A DNA stretch of 64,000 bases from Pseudomonas putida (GTDB taxonomy: Bacteria; Pseudomonadota; Gammaproteobacteria; Pseudomonadales; Pseudomonadaceae): positions 3,550,501-3,614,500 of the forward strand of contig NZ_CP109603.1 in NCBI RefSeq assembly GCF_025905425.1, read 5' to 3'. The notes under the pieces are model-generated. The model saw only the letters and a program-made list of their open reading frames with translations, ran no database searches and was not told where the DNA came from. The translations under genes and the position numbers were made by a program. Below, in pieces: positions 18,593 through 28,875 of the stretch; position 1 is the stretch's first letter, and each line of letters starts with the position of its first letter.

Positions 18593-19336
18593 ATGAATGC
18601 AAAAGTCTGGCTGGTCGGTGCCGGCCCTGGTGACCCCGAACTGCTGACCCTCAAGGCCGTGCGGGCATTGCAGCAAGCCCAGGTGGTGATGATCGACGAC
18701 CTGGTTAACCCCGCCGTGCTGGAGCATTGCCCACAGGCGCGGGTCATTGCCGTGGGCAAGCGCGGCGGCTGTCGCTCCACGCCCCAAGCCTTTATCCAGC
18801 GCCTGATGTTGCGCCATGCGCGTCAGGGGCGCTGCGTGGTAAGGCTCAAAGGCGGCGATCCATGCATCTTCGGTCGAGGAGGCGAAGAGGCCGCCTGGTT
18901 GCAAGGGCACGGTATCGAGGTTGAACTGGTCAACGGCATCACTGCAGGCCTGGCAGGGGCGACGCAATACGGTATATCACTGACCTCGCGCGGGGTGAGC
19001 CGCGGGGTGACGCTGGTCACGGCACATACCCAGGATGACAGCGAACTGAACTGGGCGGCGCTGGCCCAGGGGGGCACGACGTTGGTGGTGTACATGGGCG
19101 TGGCGCGGCTGGAGCAGATTCGCCAAGGGCTGCTGCAAGGTGGCATGGCGCCAGATGTGCCGGTGGCGATGATCGAGAATGCATCATTGGCGCAGCAGCG
19201 CGAATGCCGCAGCGATGTACTGGGGATGGTAGAGGATGCGCGGGCGTTCGGGCTATGCAGCCCGGCGATTCTGGTGATTGGTGAGGTGGTTGGAGCCTCT
19301 GTTGAAACAATGTGCGGCCTGACGCAGGTGGCATGA
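18593..19336 (+). CDS. cobA: Uroporphyrinogen-III C-methyltransferase (siroheme/cobalamin)
   Basis: 247 residues, a stand-alone SUMT without the CysG dehydrogenase/chelatase part. Motifs: the P-loop-like VGAGPGDPELLTLKAVRAL, RLKGGDPCIFGRGGEEA, and VVYMGVARL. It uses SAM to make precorrin-2, the precursor of siroheme for assimilatory nitrite (and sulfite) reductase. That explains its place at the end of the nitrate operon. GAGGAAAC precedes the ATG. It may be a second SUMT copy besides cysG elsewhere. Confidence 0.92.
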   Translation: MNAKVWLVGAGPGDPELLTLKAVRALQQAQVVMIDDLVNPAVLEHCPQARVIAVGKRGGCRSTPQAFIQRLMLRHARQGRCVVRLKGGDPCIFGRGGEEAAWLQGHGIEVELVNGITAGLAGATQYGISLTSRGVSRGVTLVTAHTQDDSELNWAALAQGGTTLVVYMGVARLEQIRQGLLQGGMAPDVPVAMIENASLAQQRECRSDVLGMVEDARAFGLCSPAILVIGEVVGASVETMCGLTQVA

Positions 19337-19361
19337 CATCCCGGTTGAAAACCAGGCAAAG

Positions 19362-19387
19362 AAAAACCCGGCCGAGGCCGGGTTTTT
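19362..19387. terminator. Bidirectional terminator between cobA and oprF
   Basis: AAAAACCCGGCC, GA, GGCCGGGTTTTT: a perfect hairpin flanked by A5 and T5, so it can stop transcription from both convergent genes. Confidence 0.92.
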
Positions 19388-19405
19388 CATGAAGCATCAA
19401 ACCAA

Positions 19406-20443
19406 TTACTTGGCCTGGGCTTCTACTTGCGCTTCAACGCGACGGTTAACAGCGCGACCTTCTTCGGTGGCGTTGTCAGCAACCGGACGGGTCTCACCGT
19501 AGCCAACCGAGTCAACACGGCTGGATTCTACGCCGTACTGCTGGGTCAGGACTTGCTTGACAGCGCTGGCACGACGCTCGGACAGCTTCTGGTTGTAAGC
19601 GTCTGGACCCACGGAGTCAGTGTGACCTTCCACGGTGGTGGTGGTCTGTGGGTACTGCTTCATGAAGTCAGCCAGGTTCTTGATGTCGCCGTAGCTGTTA
19701 GGCTTGACGACCGACTTGTCGAAGTCGAACTTGACGTCCAGCTCAACGCGAACGACTTCGGCAACAGCCGGGCAGCCGTCGGCGTCAACGGTAACGTTGG
19801 CCGGGGTGTCAGGGCACTTGTCGACGTTGTCGCAAACGCCATCGTTGTCGCTGTCGGAGCAGACTTCGGCAACTGGAGCCGGAGCAACTTCAGCTTGCTT
19901 CGGGCTACCGCCGAAGTTCAGACCAACACCAACGGATGGGCCCCACTCGGTGTTGCCGTTGTCGATGTTGTACATGGCTTCAACGCCAGCACGGGCGAAG
20001 AACATGTCGGTGATGTACCACTTGGCGCCAGCGCCAACGTTGGCGAAGGTGGAGTGGTCACGGCCGCTACGGGTAGCTTGGCCCAGGCTCTCGTGAGCGA
20101 AACCAGCGGAAACGTACGGACGCAGAGCATCGCCAACGGTACCGAAGTGGTAGGTAGCGTCGAGCTTGGCTTTGGAACCTTTGATGTCTTTGTTGAAGAC
20201 ATCACCACGAGCGTTGTGAGTCTCGTTGTAGCCCAGGTCCAGGGAAACGTCGTCGGTCAGGAAGTAACCGAGGCGAACACCAGGATTGGTGCCGTCGTTC
20301 TTGAAGTTACGCTCGCTGTCGTAGTACTGCTTGGTAACGTTACCTTCGATTTCGACAGCGCCTTGGCCTTGAGCCAGAACGCCGAACGAAGTAGCAGCTA
20401 CGAGCGAGCCAATGGCCAAGCCCAAGGTGTTTTTCAATTTCAT
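19406..20443 (-). CDS. oprF: Major outer membrane porin OprF
   Basis: 345 residues: signal peptide (LGLAIGSLVAATSFGVLA), N-terminal eight-stranded barrel, a cysteine-containing hinge with Asp-rich repeats (CSDSDNDGVCDNVDKCPDTP), and a C-terminal OmpA-like peptidoglycan-binding domain (TVEGHTDSVGPDAYNQKLSERRA). It is a structural porin linking the outer membrane to peptidoglycan. It follows sigX on the same strand with a 111-bp gap. OprF transcription is known to be partly SigX-dependent in P. aeruginosa and P. fluorescens; the promoter here was not pinned down. Confidence 0.97.
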   Translation of the reverse strand: MKLKNTLGLAIGSLVAATSFGVLAQGQGAVEIEGNVTKQYYDSERNFKNDGTNPGVRLGYFLTDDVSLDLGYNETHNARGDVFNKDIKGSKAKLDATYHFGTVGDALRPYVSAGFAHESLGQATRSGRDHSTFANVGAGAKWYITDMFFARAGVEAMYNIDNGNTEWGPSVGVGLNFGGSPKQAEVAPAPVAEVCSDSDNDGVCDNVDKCPDTPANVTVDADGCPAVAEVVRVELDVKFDFDKSVVKPNSYGDIKNLADFMKQYPQTTTTVEGHTDSVGPDAYNQKLSERRASAVKQVLTQQYGVESSRVDSVGYGETRPVADNATEEGRAVNRRVEAQVEAQAK

Positions 20444-20554
20444 CCGTTAAATCCCCATCTGGTGATAGTTAAGCAGTCCCACCAACAACAAGGGGGACAA
20501 CTCGACGGCAAGTCTAGCAGAACTCGCCGATTCGTTAGAGCTATTTGCACGGGG

Positions 20555-21145
20555 TTAAGTTTCCTCTACCCCGTGAAATTTCTCCCTAAGCTTGTCTAGC
20601 GCGCGCTTGTAACGCATTTTCGTCGCGCTCAGGCCCATGTGCATGATATCGGCGATTTCCTGAAATTCCAGTTCTGCGACAAAACGCAGCACCAGGATTT
20701 CCCGGTCGATCGGGTTCACATGCACCAGCCATTTGTCCAGCCCGCCTTTTTCTTCGGGTTTTGGAGCCTTGTCCTCGGACGCCTCTTCAACAGGGTCCAG
20801 ACTCAAGGCATCCATCAACCGACGTTTACGGCGCTCCTTGCGGTACTGGGTAATGCACTCGTTGTAGGTGATGCTGTAGAGCCAGGTCTTGAACTTCGAC
20901 TTACCCTCGAAGTTTTTCAGCCCGTAAAGCACTTTGAGCATCACTTCCTGACAGACATCGTCGGCATCCCGGTCGTTCCCTAAATAACGTGCACACACGT
21001 TGAACAGGGTCCGCTGGTAGCGCCGCATGAGCTCCTCATAGGCGCGGGTAACGTGGTACAGCTCCTCATGCGAACGCGCCACCAACTCTTCGTCGGTGAG
21101 CTCGCGGGGGTCATAACGCATGGGCGGCGAATGAACTTTATTCAA
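20555..21145 (-). CDS. sigX: ECF sigma factor SigX
   Basis: 196 residues, very close to Pseudomonas SigX throughout (YLGNDRDADDVCQEVMLKVL in region 2; FVAELEFQEIADIMHMGLS in region 4). The start shown is a TTG (MNKVHS); an internal ATG eight codons later is the alternative, and neither has a strong ribosome site. SigX responds to cell-envelope and membrane-fluidity stress and controls oprF and fatty-acid genes in P. aeruginosa. It is in the conserved crfX-cmpX-sigX-oprF order. Confidence 0.95.
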   Translation of the reverse strand: MNKVHSPPMRYDPRELTDEELVARSHEELYHVTRAYEELMRRYQRTLFNVCARYLGNDRDADDVCQEVMLKVLYGLKNFEGKSKFKTWLYSITYNECITQYRKERRKRRLMDALSLDPVEEASEDKAPKPEEKGGLDKWLVHVNPIDREILVLRFVAELEFQEIADIMHMGLSATKMRYKRALDKLREKFHGVEET

Positions 21146-21174
21146 AACGGATCTGGCCGACAGTCAGGTCAATG

Positions 21175-21210
21175 TCGCCGCGCGACCCCGTGGGTCGATT
21201 TCGCGGCGGC
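21175..21210 (-). promoter_or_regulatory. Stable hairpin in the cmpX-sigX gap
   Basis: GTCGCCGCG...CGCGGCGGC outer arms enclose CGACCC/GGGTCG. The structure lies in the 88-bp gap between cmpX and sigX without a T-run on the sigX strand, so it is more likely a leader structure or partial terminator than a full terminator. Confidence 0.45.
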
Positions 21211-21233
21211 ATACATTAACAGCTTTTGTGCGG

Positions 21234-22058
21234 TTAGCGGCTATTCACGCGCTGCTCAAGCAGCTCACGGTTAGACAGCGACACCAGTTCGCCATCATCG
21301 GTCAACAGCGTTGTCTTGACCGTGCCGATTTCCTCGATATGCCCTTCGACCTCTCCAATCCGCACCTGCTGGCCGACCTGGTACAGTTCACGCACGTAGA
21401 TTCCGGCCAGAATCTGCCCGGCGATTTCGCGGCTGCCCAGGCCCATGGCCAAGGCAACGGCCAGACCAACGGTAATCAGCCCGATGACGATAACGTGGTT
21501 GAGCAGGTCGGTCTTGACCTCAAGCTGGCTGATGGCCACCGAGATGCTGATGATGATCACCAGGCCTTGGGTGATACGCCCAAGACCTGCGGAATACTCA
21601 AGGCCAATGCCTTCGGCTGCACCGCGTACCAGGCCATTTGCCACTTGTGCCAATAGCACGCCGGCCAGCAGCACCAGCGCCGCGCCAAACACTTTAGGCA
21701 GGTACAGGGCGAGCATGTCGAGGGTCGCCGACACCCGCTCAAGGCCCAGCGATTCAGCGGCCGAGACGAGGAAAATCAGCAACACGAACCAGTAGACGAT
21801 CTTGCCAATCAGGGTCGAAATCGGCACCTGGATGCCAGCCCGACTCAGCATCTTGGTCAGCCCGGTACCGGCCATCAGGCGGTCCAGGCCGAGCTTGGCC
21901 AGCAGCTTGGACAGCAGCGCGTCGAGCAGCTTGGCCACCACAAAACCGAGCAGCACCACGACCAGCGCGCCGAACAGGTTAGGGATGAAGTTCGCCACCT
22001 TGGTCCAAAGGGCAGTCATGGCGGTGACCAGGCTTTGGGTCCAGAGATCCAGTTCCAT
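21234..22058 (-). CDS. cmpX: Mechanosensitive-channel-like membrane protein CmpX
   Basis: 274 residues from ATG (MELDLWTQSLVTAMTALWTK), two bases after the crfX stop. About four to five hydrophobic helices (for example NLFGALVVVLLGFVVAKLLDALL), then a C-terminal soluble MscS-like beta domain (IREL..VGQQVRIGEVEGHIEEIGTVKTTLL). In P. aeruginosa cmpX loss perturbs membrane homeostasis and raises sigX activity. Operonic with crfX and probably sigX. Confidence 0.92.
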   Translation of the reverse strand: MELDLWTQSLVTAMTALWTKVANFIPNLFGALVVVLLGFVVAKLLDALLSKLLAKLGLDRLMAGTGLTKMLSRAGIQVPISTLIGKIVYWFVLLIFLVSAAESLGLERVSATLDMLALYLPKVFGAALVLLAGVLLAQVANGLVRGAAEGIGLEYSAGLGRITQGLVIIISISVAISQLEVKTDLLNHVIVIGLITVGLAVALAMGLGSREIAGQILAGIYVRELYQVGQQVRIGEVEGHIEEIGTVKTTLLTDDGELVSLSNRELLEQRVNSR

Positions 22059-22060
22059 AT

Positions 22061-22324
22061 TCAATCGGCCTTATCTGCTTTGCTGCCGGTGGCAGCGTTG
22101 CGGGTAGAGTTTCTACGCACGGGCGCAACATGCGCCGAGCCATTGTTGACGGCAATCAGCAGCGCCTGGCTCCAACGGCCAAGCAGGCTGAACAGATCAC
22201 CCGCACCGACCTGGCGGTTGGCGGTTTTCAGCACACGACCCAGGCATGCAGCGTCGTCTCGGTCCTGGCCGGACGGCGACGCCTTGAGCAGGTCGCGCAG
22301 GGATTCTTCAAACGGATCGTGCAT
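22061..22324 (-). CDS. crfX: CrfX small protein
   Basis: 87 residues from ATG (MHDPFEESLRDLLKASP), with GAGGTG just upstream. Two short helices resemble the conserved CrfX core (DDAACLGRVLKTANRQVGAGDLF). The C-terminus is low-complexity and basic. Location directly upstream of cmpX-sigX-oprF is the main reason for the name. Biochemical role unknown. Confidence 0.85.
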   Translation of the reverse strand: MHDPFEESLRDLLKASPSGQDRDDAACLGRVLKTANRQVGAGDLFSLLGRWSQALLIAVNNGSAHVAPVRRNSTRNAATGSKADKAD

Positions 22325-22421
22325 GGGCACCTCGCGCAGTATCAGCAAGAGACGAGATGGCACAGCGATGGGTCACACATCGCATTGGGACGAATGTTTC
22401 AAAATGAACAAGCGTTGGGGA

Positions 22422-22484
22422 CTTCGCGGGCAAGCCCGCTCCCACAGGGAGCGCATACCTGTGGGTGCGGGCTTGCCCGCGAAG
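22422..22484. repeat. REP/BIME inverted repeat
   Basis: CTTCGCGGGCAAGCCCGCTC... (22422-22448) and a nearly exact inverted copy (22458-22484; one base differs) lie in the intergenic gap between crfX and the ZntB-like gene. Confidence 0.88.
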
Positions 22485-22508
22485 AGGCCGGGACAGGTCA
22501 ATAGCCAT

Positions 22509-23504
22509 TCATACCCACCGCAACCGGCGGAACAACCACCACTGCCCCACCGCCAGGCCCAGCACCAGCAGGCTGGCGAACAGGAAACCATACGGGCTGT
22601 TCGACCCCGGAATACCGCCGACATTGATGCCGAGCAGCCCGGTGACAAAGCTCATGGGCAGAAAAATGCAGGTGATGATGCCGAAGCGATACATGGTCCG
22701 GTTCATCCGCTCGCTGCGCCGCCGATCCTCGCTCTCAAGCACCAGCGCGGCCCGCTCGCGGGTCAACTCCAGCTCTTCGAGGTAGCGAATCAGGCTGTTG
22801 TTCAGTTCGTTCCAGTAGTCGGCATCGGCATCGGCAAACCAGCTCCACTTGCTGCGTGACAGCTGCGCGTAGATTTCACGCTGCGGCGCCAGAAAACGCC
22901 GCAAGCCGGCGGCGCGGCGACGGATCTGCTGCAGGCTGCCTTGCTCGGGGGTATACCGTTCGTCGGATTCGACCTTTTCTTCTTCGATATCGACCAGCTC
23001 GGACAGGTCGCTGACAAGACCCTGGACCTTTTCAGTCAGCAGCTCACCCATCAGCAACAGCAATTCGGAAGCCGACTTCGGCCCCCTGCCCTCGCTGAGC
23101 AACTGGAGAATCTCGTCACTGGCCCTGAGCGGCCTCAGGCGCAGCGAAATGACCCGCTGGGCCTCGGCGAAGATGCGCACCGAGACCATGTCCTCAGGCT
23201 CGGCGCCTGGGTTGAGGTTGACCCCGCGCAAGAACAGCAACAACTGTTCATCTGCCAACGGCAGCAAGCGCGGCCGGGTGTTTTCTTCCAGCAGCAGCTC
23301 GCAGGCAAACTCGCTCAGGCCGCTGTCTCGCAGCAGCCAGGTGCGGGTTTGTGGATGGCTGCGGTCCCAGTGCAGCCAAAGGCTTTCCTGGGGGTGCAGC
23401 TGCAGGTCGTCCAGTTCGGTACGGGCAATCGAGCGCGCGCCGCCTTTGCCATCGAGCACCAGGGCATGCACCAGCCCCCACTGCGCGTTGTCTTCCTCGA
23501 ACAT
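22509..23504 (-). CDS. CorA-family zinc/magnesium transporter (ZntB-like)
   Basis: 331 residues. A long cytoplasmic N-terminal domain with a long helix (YLEELELTRERAALVLESED) is followed by two C-terminal transmembrane helices. The pore signature after TM1 reads GLLGINVGGIPG. The GIN form, rather than GMN, is typical of ZntB zinc transporters. ATG preceded by GGAG. It is inner membrane; transport of Zn2+ is inference from the GIN motif. A TTG one codon earlier is an alternative start. Confidence 0.88.
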   Translation of the reverse strand: MFEEDNAQWGLVHALVLDGKGGARSIARTELDDLQLHPQESLWLHWDRSHPQTRTWLLRDSGLSEFACELLLEENTRPRLLPLADEQLLLFLRGVNLNPGAEPEDMVSVRIFAEAQRVISLRLRPLRASDEILQLLSEGRGPKSASELLLLMGELLTEKVQGLVSDLSELVDIEEEKVESDERYTPEQGSLQQIRRRAAGLRRFLAPQREIYAQLSRSKWSWFADADADYWNELNNSLIRYLEELELTRERAALVLESEDRRRSERMNRTMYRFGIITCIFLPMSFVTGLLGINVGGIPGSNSPYGFLFASLLVLGLAVGQWWLFRRLRWV

Positions 23505-23531
23505 CAAAGCTCCATCAGCGCGTGCGGCGCA

Positions 23532-24023
23532 TCACTCCGGCATTTTCAGCGGGCTTGGCGAGACCACTACGCCATTGTTGTCGGCATACACATACTCACC
23601 CGGGCGGAAGGTCACACCGGCGAAGGTCACCGGCACGTTTAGCTCGCCAATGCCCTGCTTGTTGCTTTTTTTCGGGTGGCTGGCCAGGGCCTGCACGCCG
23701 ACGTCGGTCTGGATCAGGATGTCCACGTCGCGTACGCAGCCGTAGACCACCAGGCCTTCCCAGCCGTTCTTGGCGGCTTTCTCGGCCAGCATGTCGCCCA
23801 GCAGCGCACAGCGCAGCGAACCGCCACCGTCGACCACCAGCACCTTGCCCTTGCCGTCGAGCTCGACCTGCTCCTTGACCCGCGAGTTGTCTTCAAAGCA
23901 CTTGAGGGTGACGATCTGGCCACCGAACGAATCGCGGCCACCGAAGTTGCTGAACATTGGTTCGAGGACCTGGACCAGGTCCGGGTAGGCGTCGCACAGG
24001 TCGGGCGTTACGTAATGCTGCAT
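23532..24023 (-). CDS. rraA: RraA-family regulator of ribonuclease E activity
   Basis: 163 residues matching RraA in length and sequence: [38 protein letters not shown] and VYGCVRDVD. In E. coli RraA binds RNase E and inhibits RNA turnover. Several Pseudomonas homologues also keep the Gly-rich and Arg/Asp residues of 4-hydroxy-4-methyl-2-oxoglutarate aldolases (GGGSLR...CVRDVD), so aldolase activity is a formal alternative. Confidence 0.9.
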   Translation of the reverse strand: MQHYVTPDLCDAYPDLVQVLEPMFSNFGGRDSFGGQIVTLKCFEDNSRVKEQVELDGKGKVLVVDGGGSLRCALLGDMLAEKAAKNGWEGLVVYGCVRDVDILIQTDVGVQALASHPKKSNKQGIGELNVPVTFAGVTFRPGEYVYADNNGVVVSPSPLKMPE

Positions 24024-24132
24024 GGGAAGCTCCTGTCAGTCACAACGAAAGCGGATATGGGCCAAGGCTACACCGGAGAGGCTGTTGACGTCATCCGGGA
24101 CTGAGCAGTCAGTTGCATTCCTTCTACACTGA

Positions 24133-24223
24133 CCTCTTCGCGGGGCAAGCCCGCTCCCACAGGATCACTGCAGCCCTTAGGCCAGTGGTATTCCTGTGGG
24201 AGCGGGCTTGCCCCGCGAAGAGG
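24133..24223. repeat. REP/BIME inverted repeat (32-bp perfect arms)
   Basis: CCTCTTCGCGGGGCAAGCCC... (24133-24164) and its exact complement (24192-24223) are separated by 27 bp, between the alpha/beta hydrolase gene and rraA. Confidence 0.9.
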
Positions 24224-24243
24224 CCAGTAAAGGCCGCACAGAA

Positions 24244-25236
24244 TCAGCTGGCCAACACAGGCTCCGCCGCCACAATCGACGCATGCACCGGCACCATCGG
24301 GTCTTTCAACCAGCGCTCCACCAACGGCCAGACCTGCGCCTGGGCCGCCTTGCTGACCAGCATGTCGACATGCCCGAATGCCTCGAAACCTTCCTCGCGC
24401 CCCAACCGCAGAAACTGCTTGCGCGCCCCGCCCAGTTGCTCGAACAGCTTGCGGCAAGCCCATACAGGGTCCTGGAAGTCCCCTGCACCGGCCACTGCCA
24501 GCACCGGCACATCAATCTGCGAAAGCCCTGCCCACCAGTCATTGTCCTTGTCGCCAAAGCGTCCGAACAGGCCGTGCCAGCGCATGCTTTCGAGTGCCAG
24601 GCCAATCGGCTCATCCTCGGGGCCACGCTTTAACCGCTGCCCCGGAATCTGCCTCCAGCGCTTGAGCAGCAACTTCGCCCCCCACACCACCGGCGGCACT
24701 TTCAAGGGCCAGTACACCCGGCTGACCTGGGTGCCGAAGAACGCGGCGCTGGCAACCTGCTCAGGGGGCAAGAAACCACCACCCAGCGCCGCAGCCAGGG
24801 TTGTCCCGCCCAAGGAATGGCCAATCCAGTGCGGCGCCTGGCCGGCCTGTTCCTGAACGAAAGCGGCGATCAAGGGCAAGTCATCGCGGGCGTAATCGGC
24901 GACACGGTTGTGCTGCCACTGACGGTTGCGCGGCGACAGGCCATGGCCACGCATCTCCGGGATCCACACATCGAAACCTGCGCGGGCCAGAAACGCGCCC
25001 AGGCCGATGCCTTTGGGCGAATACCAGAAACGGCGGTTGGAAAAGCTGCCGTGCAGAAGAATGACCGGTACGCCTTGGGCGCCCGGCTGGTCGGCCAGCC
25101 CAAGGCGGGTCACGGCCAGCTCGACGCTTGGGTCGGGGCTGTTGCCGGCCTTGATCCGGTACACGTCCTCGCTCAGATCGCCTCGGCGTTCAGCGCTGAG
25201 CAAGGCCACGGGAAATAAAGTGCTGCTGCTATGCAT
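24244..25236 (-). CDS. Alpha/beta hydrolase
   Basis: 330 residues from ATG (MHSSSTLFPVALLSAERRGD). Alpha/beta-hydrolase hallmarks: oxyanion segment ILLHGSFSNRRFW, nucleophile elbow WIGHSLGGTT (GHSLG), an acid near VPVLAVAGAGDFQDP, and catalytic His in EGFEAFGHVDML. No signal peptide. Substrate unknown; members of this family near ppsA are annotated only generally as esterases or lipases. The upstream gap to ppsA is about 100 bp on the same strand. Confidence 0.82.
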   Translation of the reverse strand: MHSSSTLFPVALLSAERRGDLSEDVYRIKAGNSPDPSVELAVTRLGLADQPGAQGVPVILLHGSFSNRRFWYSPKGIGLGAFLARAGFDVWIPEMRGHGLSPRNRQWQHNRVADYARDDLPLIAAFVQEQAGQAPHWIGHSLGGTTLAAALGGGFLPPEQVASAAFFGTQVSRVYWPLKVPPVVWGAKLLLKRWRQIPGQRLKRGPEDEPIGLALESMRWHGLFGRFGDKDNDWWAGLSQIDVPVLAVAGAGDFQDPVWACRKLFEQLGGARKQFLRLGREEGFEAFGHVDMLVSKAAQAQVWPLVERWLKDPMVPVHASIVAAEPVLAS

Positions 25237-25338
25237 AAGGTTGCTTGGTGCACAAAAAAGGGCGGGAACCATTGCTGGAACTCGCCCTGGATCAAACCAG
25301 GCGGGGGCACGCCAGACGCACCCCCGCAATTCACTGGA

Positions 25339-27714
<2,376 letters not shown>

Positions 27715-27891
27715 GGTGATCTCTCCACTAACTGTGTTGGAAAAGCTCAAAGGCGCCCGCCTGTCTTCTTTGACTTGGCCGGGCGTTTGTGGCCTGTACC
27801 TGGAAAATAAGTGAGAATGCCGACAGCCGCATTCGGCAAACCGAACTTATCATATCCAAGAAACGTCATCAGCTTAAGGCCCAGGATGCAA

Positions 27892-28710
27892 ATGAAAAGA
27901 ACCGCGTTCTTCATCTCCGACGGCACCGGCATCACTGCCGAGACCCTGGGGCAAAGCCTGCTCGCTCAATTCGAAAGCATTCCGTTCAATAAATTTACCC
28001 GTCCTTACATCGATTCGCCGGACAAGGCGCGGACCATGGTGCAGCAAATCAACGCGGCTGCCGAGCGCGACGGTGTGCGCCCAATCATCTTCGACACCAT
28101 CGTCAATCAGGACATCCGTGAAATCCTGGCCACCTCAAATGGCTTCATGATCGACATCTTTTCGTCGTTTTTATCCCCGCTTGAGCAGGAATTGACCGCC
28201 CATTCGTCGTATTCCGTGGGCAAATCGCACTCGATTGGCGGCAACTCCAACTACATGGAGCGTATCGAGGCGGTCAACTTTGCCCTGGACAACGATGATG
28301 GCGCGCGCACGCACTACTACGACAAGGCCGACCTGATTCTGGTCGGCGTTTCGCGCTGCGGCAAGACGCCAACCTGTCTGTACATGGCGATGCAGTTCGG
28401 TATCCGTGCGGCCAACTACCCGCTGACCGAAGACGACATGGAACGCCTGCAACTGCCGGCGGTGCTGAAAAAGCACCACAACAAGCTGTTCGGCCTGACC
28501 ATCGACCCCGACCGCCTGACCGCCATTCGCCACGAACGCAAGCCCAACAGCCGCTATTCGAGCTTTGCCCAGTGCGAGTTCGAAGTCCGCGAGGTAGAGA
28601 GCCTGTTCCGTCGGGAGAACATTCCCAATATCAATTCCACGCATTTTTCGGTGGAAGAGATTTCGGCGAAGATTCTGGTGGAGAAAGGCGTGGAGCGCAG
28701 GTTCAAGTAA
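27892..28710 (+). CDS. ppsR: PEP synthase regulatory protein (bifunctional kinase/pyrophosphorylase)
   Basis: 272 residues from ATG ([20 protein letters not shown]); an ATG two codons earlier is possible. DUF299/PSRP family, with the P-loop-like nucleotide motif [19 protein letters not shown] near residue 150. It uses ADP to phosphorylate a Thr of PEP synthase and removes that phosphate with Pi. The target Thr in ppsA is the one in GGRTCHAA. Divergently oriented to ppsA across 177 bp, so the two promoters share this gap. Confidence 0.96.
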   Translation: MKRTAFFISDGTGITAETLGQSLLAQFESIPFNKFTRPYIDSPDKARTMVQQINAAAERDGVRPIIFDTIVNQDIREILATSNGFMIDIFSSFLSPLEQELTAHSSYSVGKSHSIGGNSNYMERIEAVNFALDNDDGARTHYYDKADLILVGVSRCGKTPTCLYMAMQFGIRAANYPLTEDDMERLQLPAVLKKHHNKLFGLTIDPDRLTAIRHERKPNSRYSSFAQCEFEVREVESLFRRENIPNINSTHFSVEEISAKILVEKGVERRFK

Positions 28711-28719
28711 GCCTGCAGT

Positions 28720-28813
28720 GGCCTCTTCGCGGGGCAAGCCCGCTCCCACAGGTTGGACTGCCCTCAGGTTAAGTGGGCAACCTGTGGGAGCGGGCTTGCC
28801 CCGCGAAGAGGCC
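28720..28813. repeat. REP/BIME inverted repeat (36-bp perfect arms)
   Basis: GGCCTCTTCGCGGGGCAAGC... (28720-28755) and its exact complement (28778-28813) lie between convergent ppsR and the glutamate dehydrogenase gene. Confidence 0.92.
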
Positions 28814-28826
28814 GGGACAGCCCCCT

Positions 28827-28859
28827 AAAAAAGCCCCGGCATCACTGCCGGGGCTTTTT
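28827..28859. terminator. Bidirectional terminator, ppsR / gdhB
   Basis: A6, GCCCCGGC, ATCACT loop, GCCGGGGC, T5: serves both convergent genes and sits directly after the REP pair. Confidence 0.92.
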
Positions 28860-28875
28860 CATTTCAGAGCAACGA

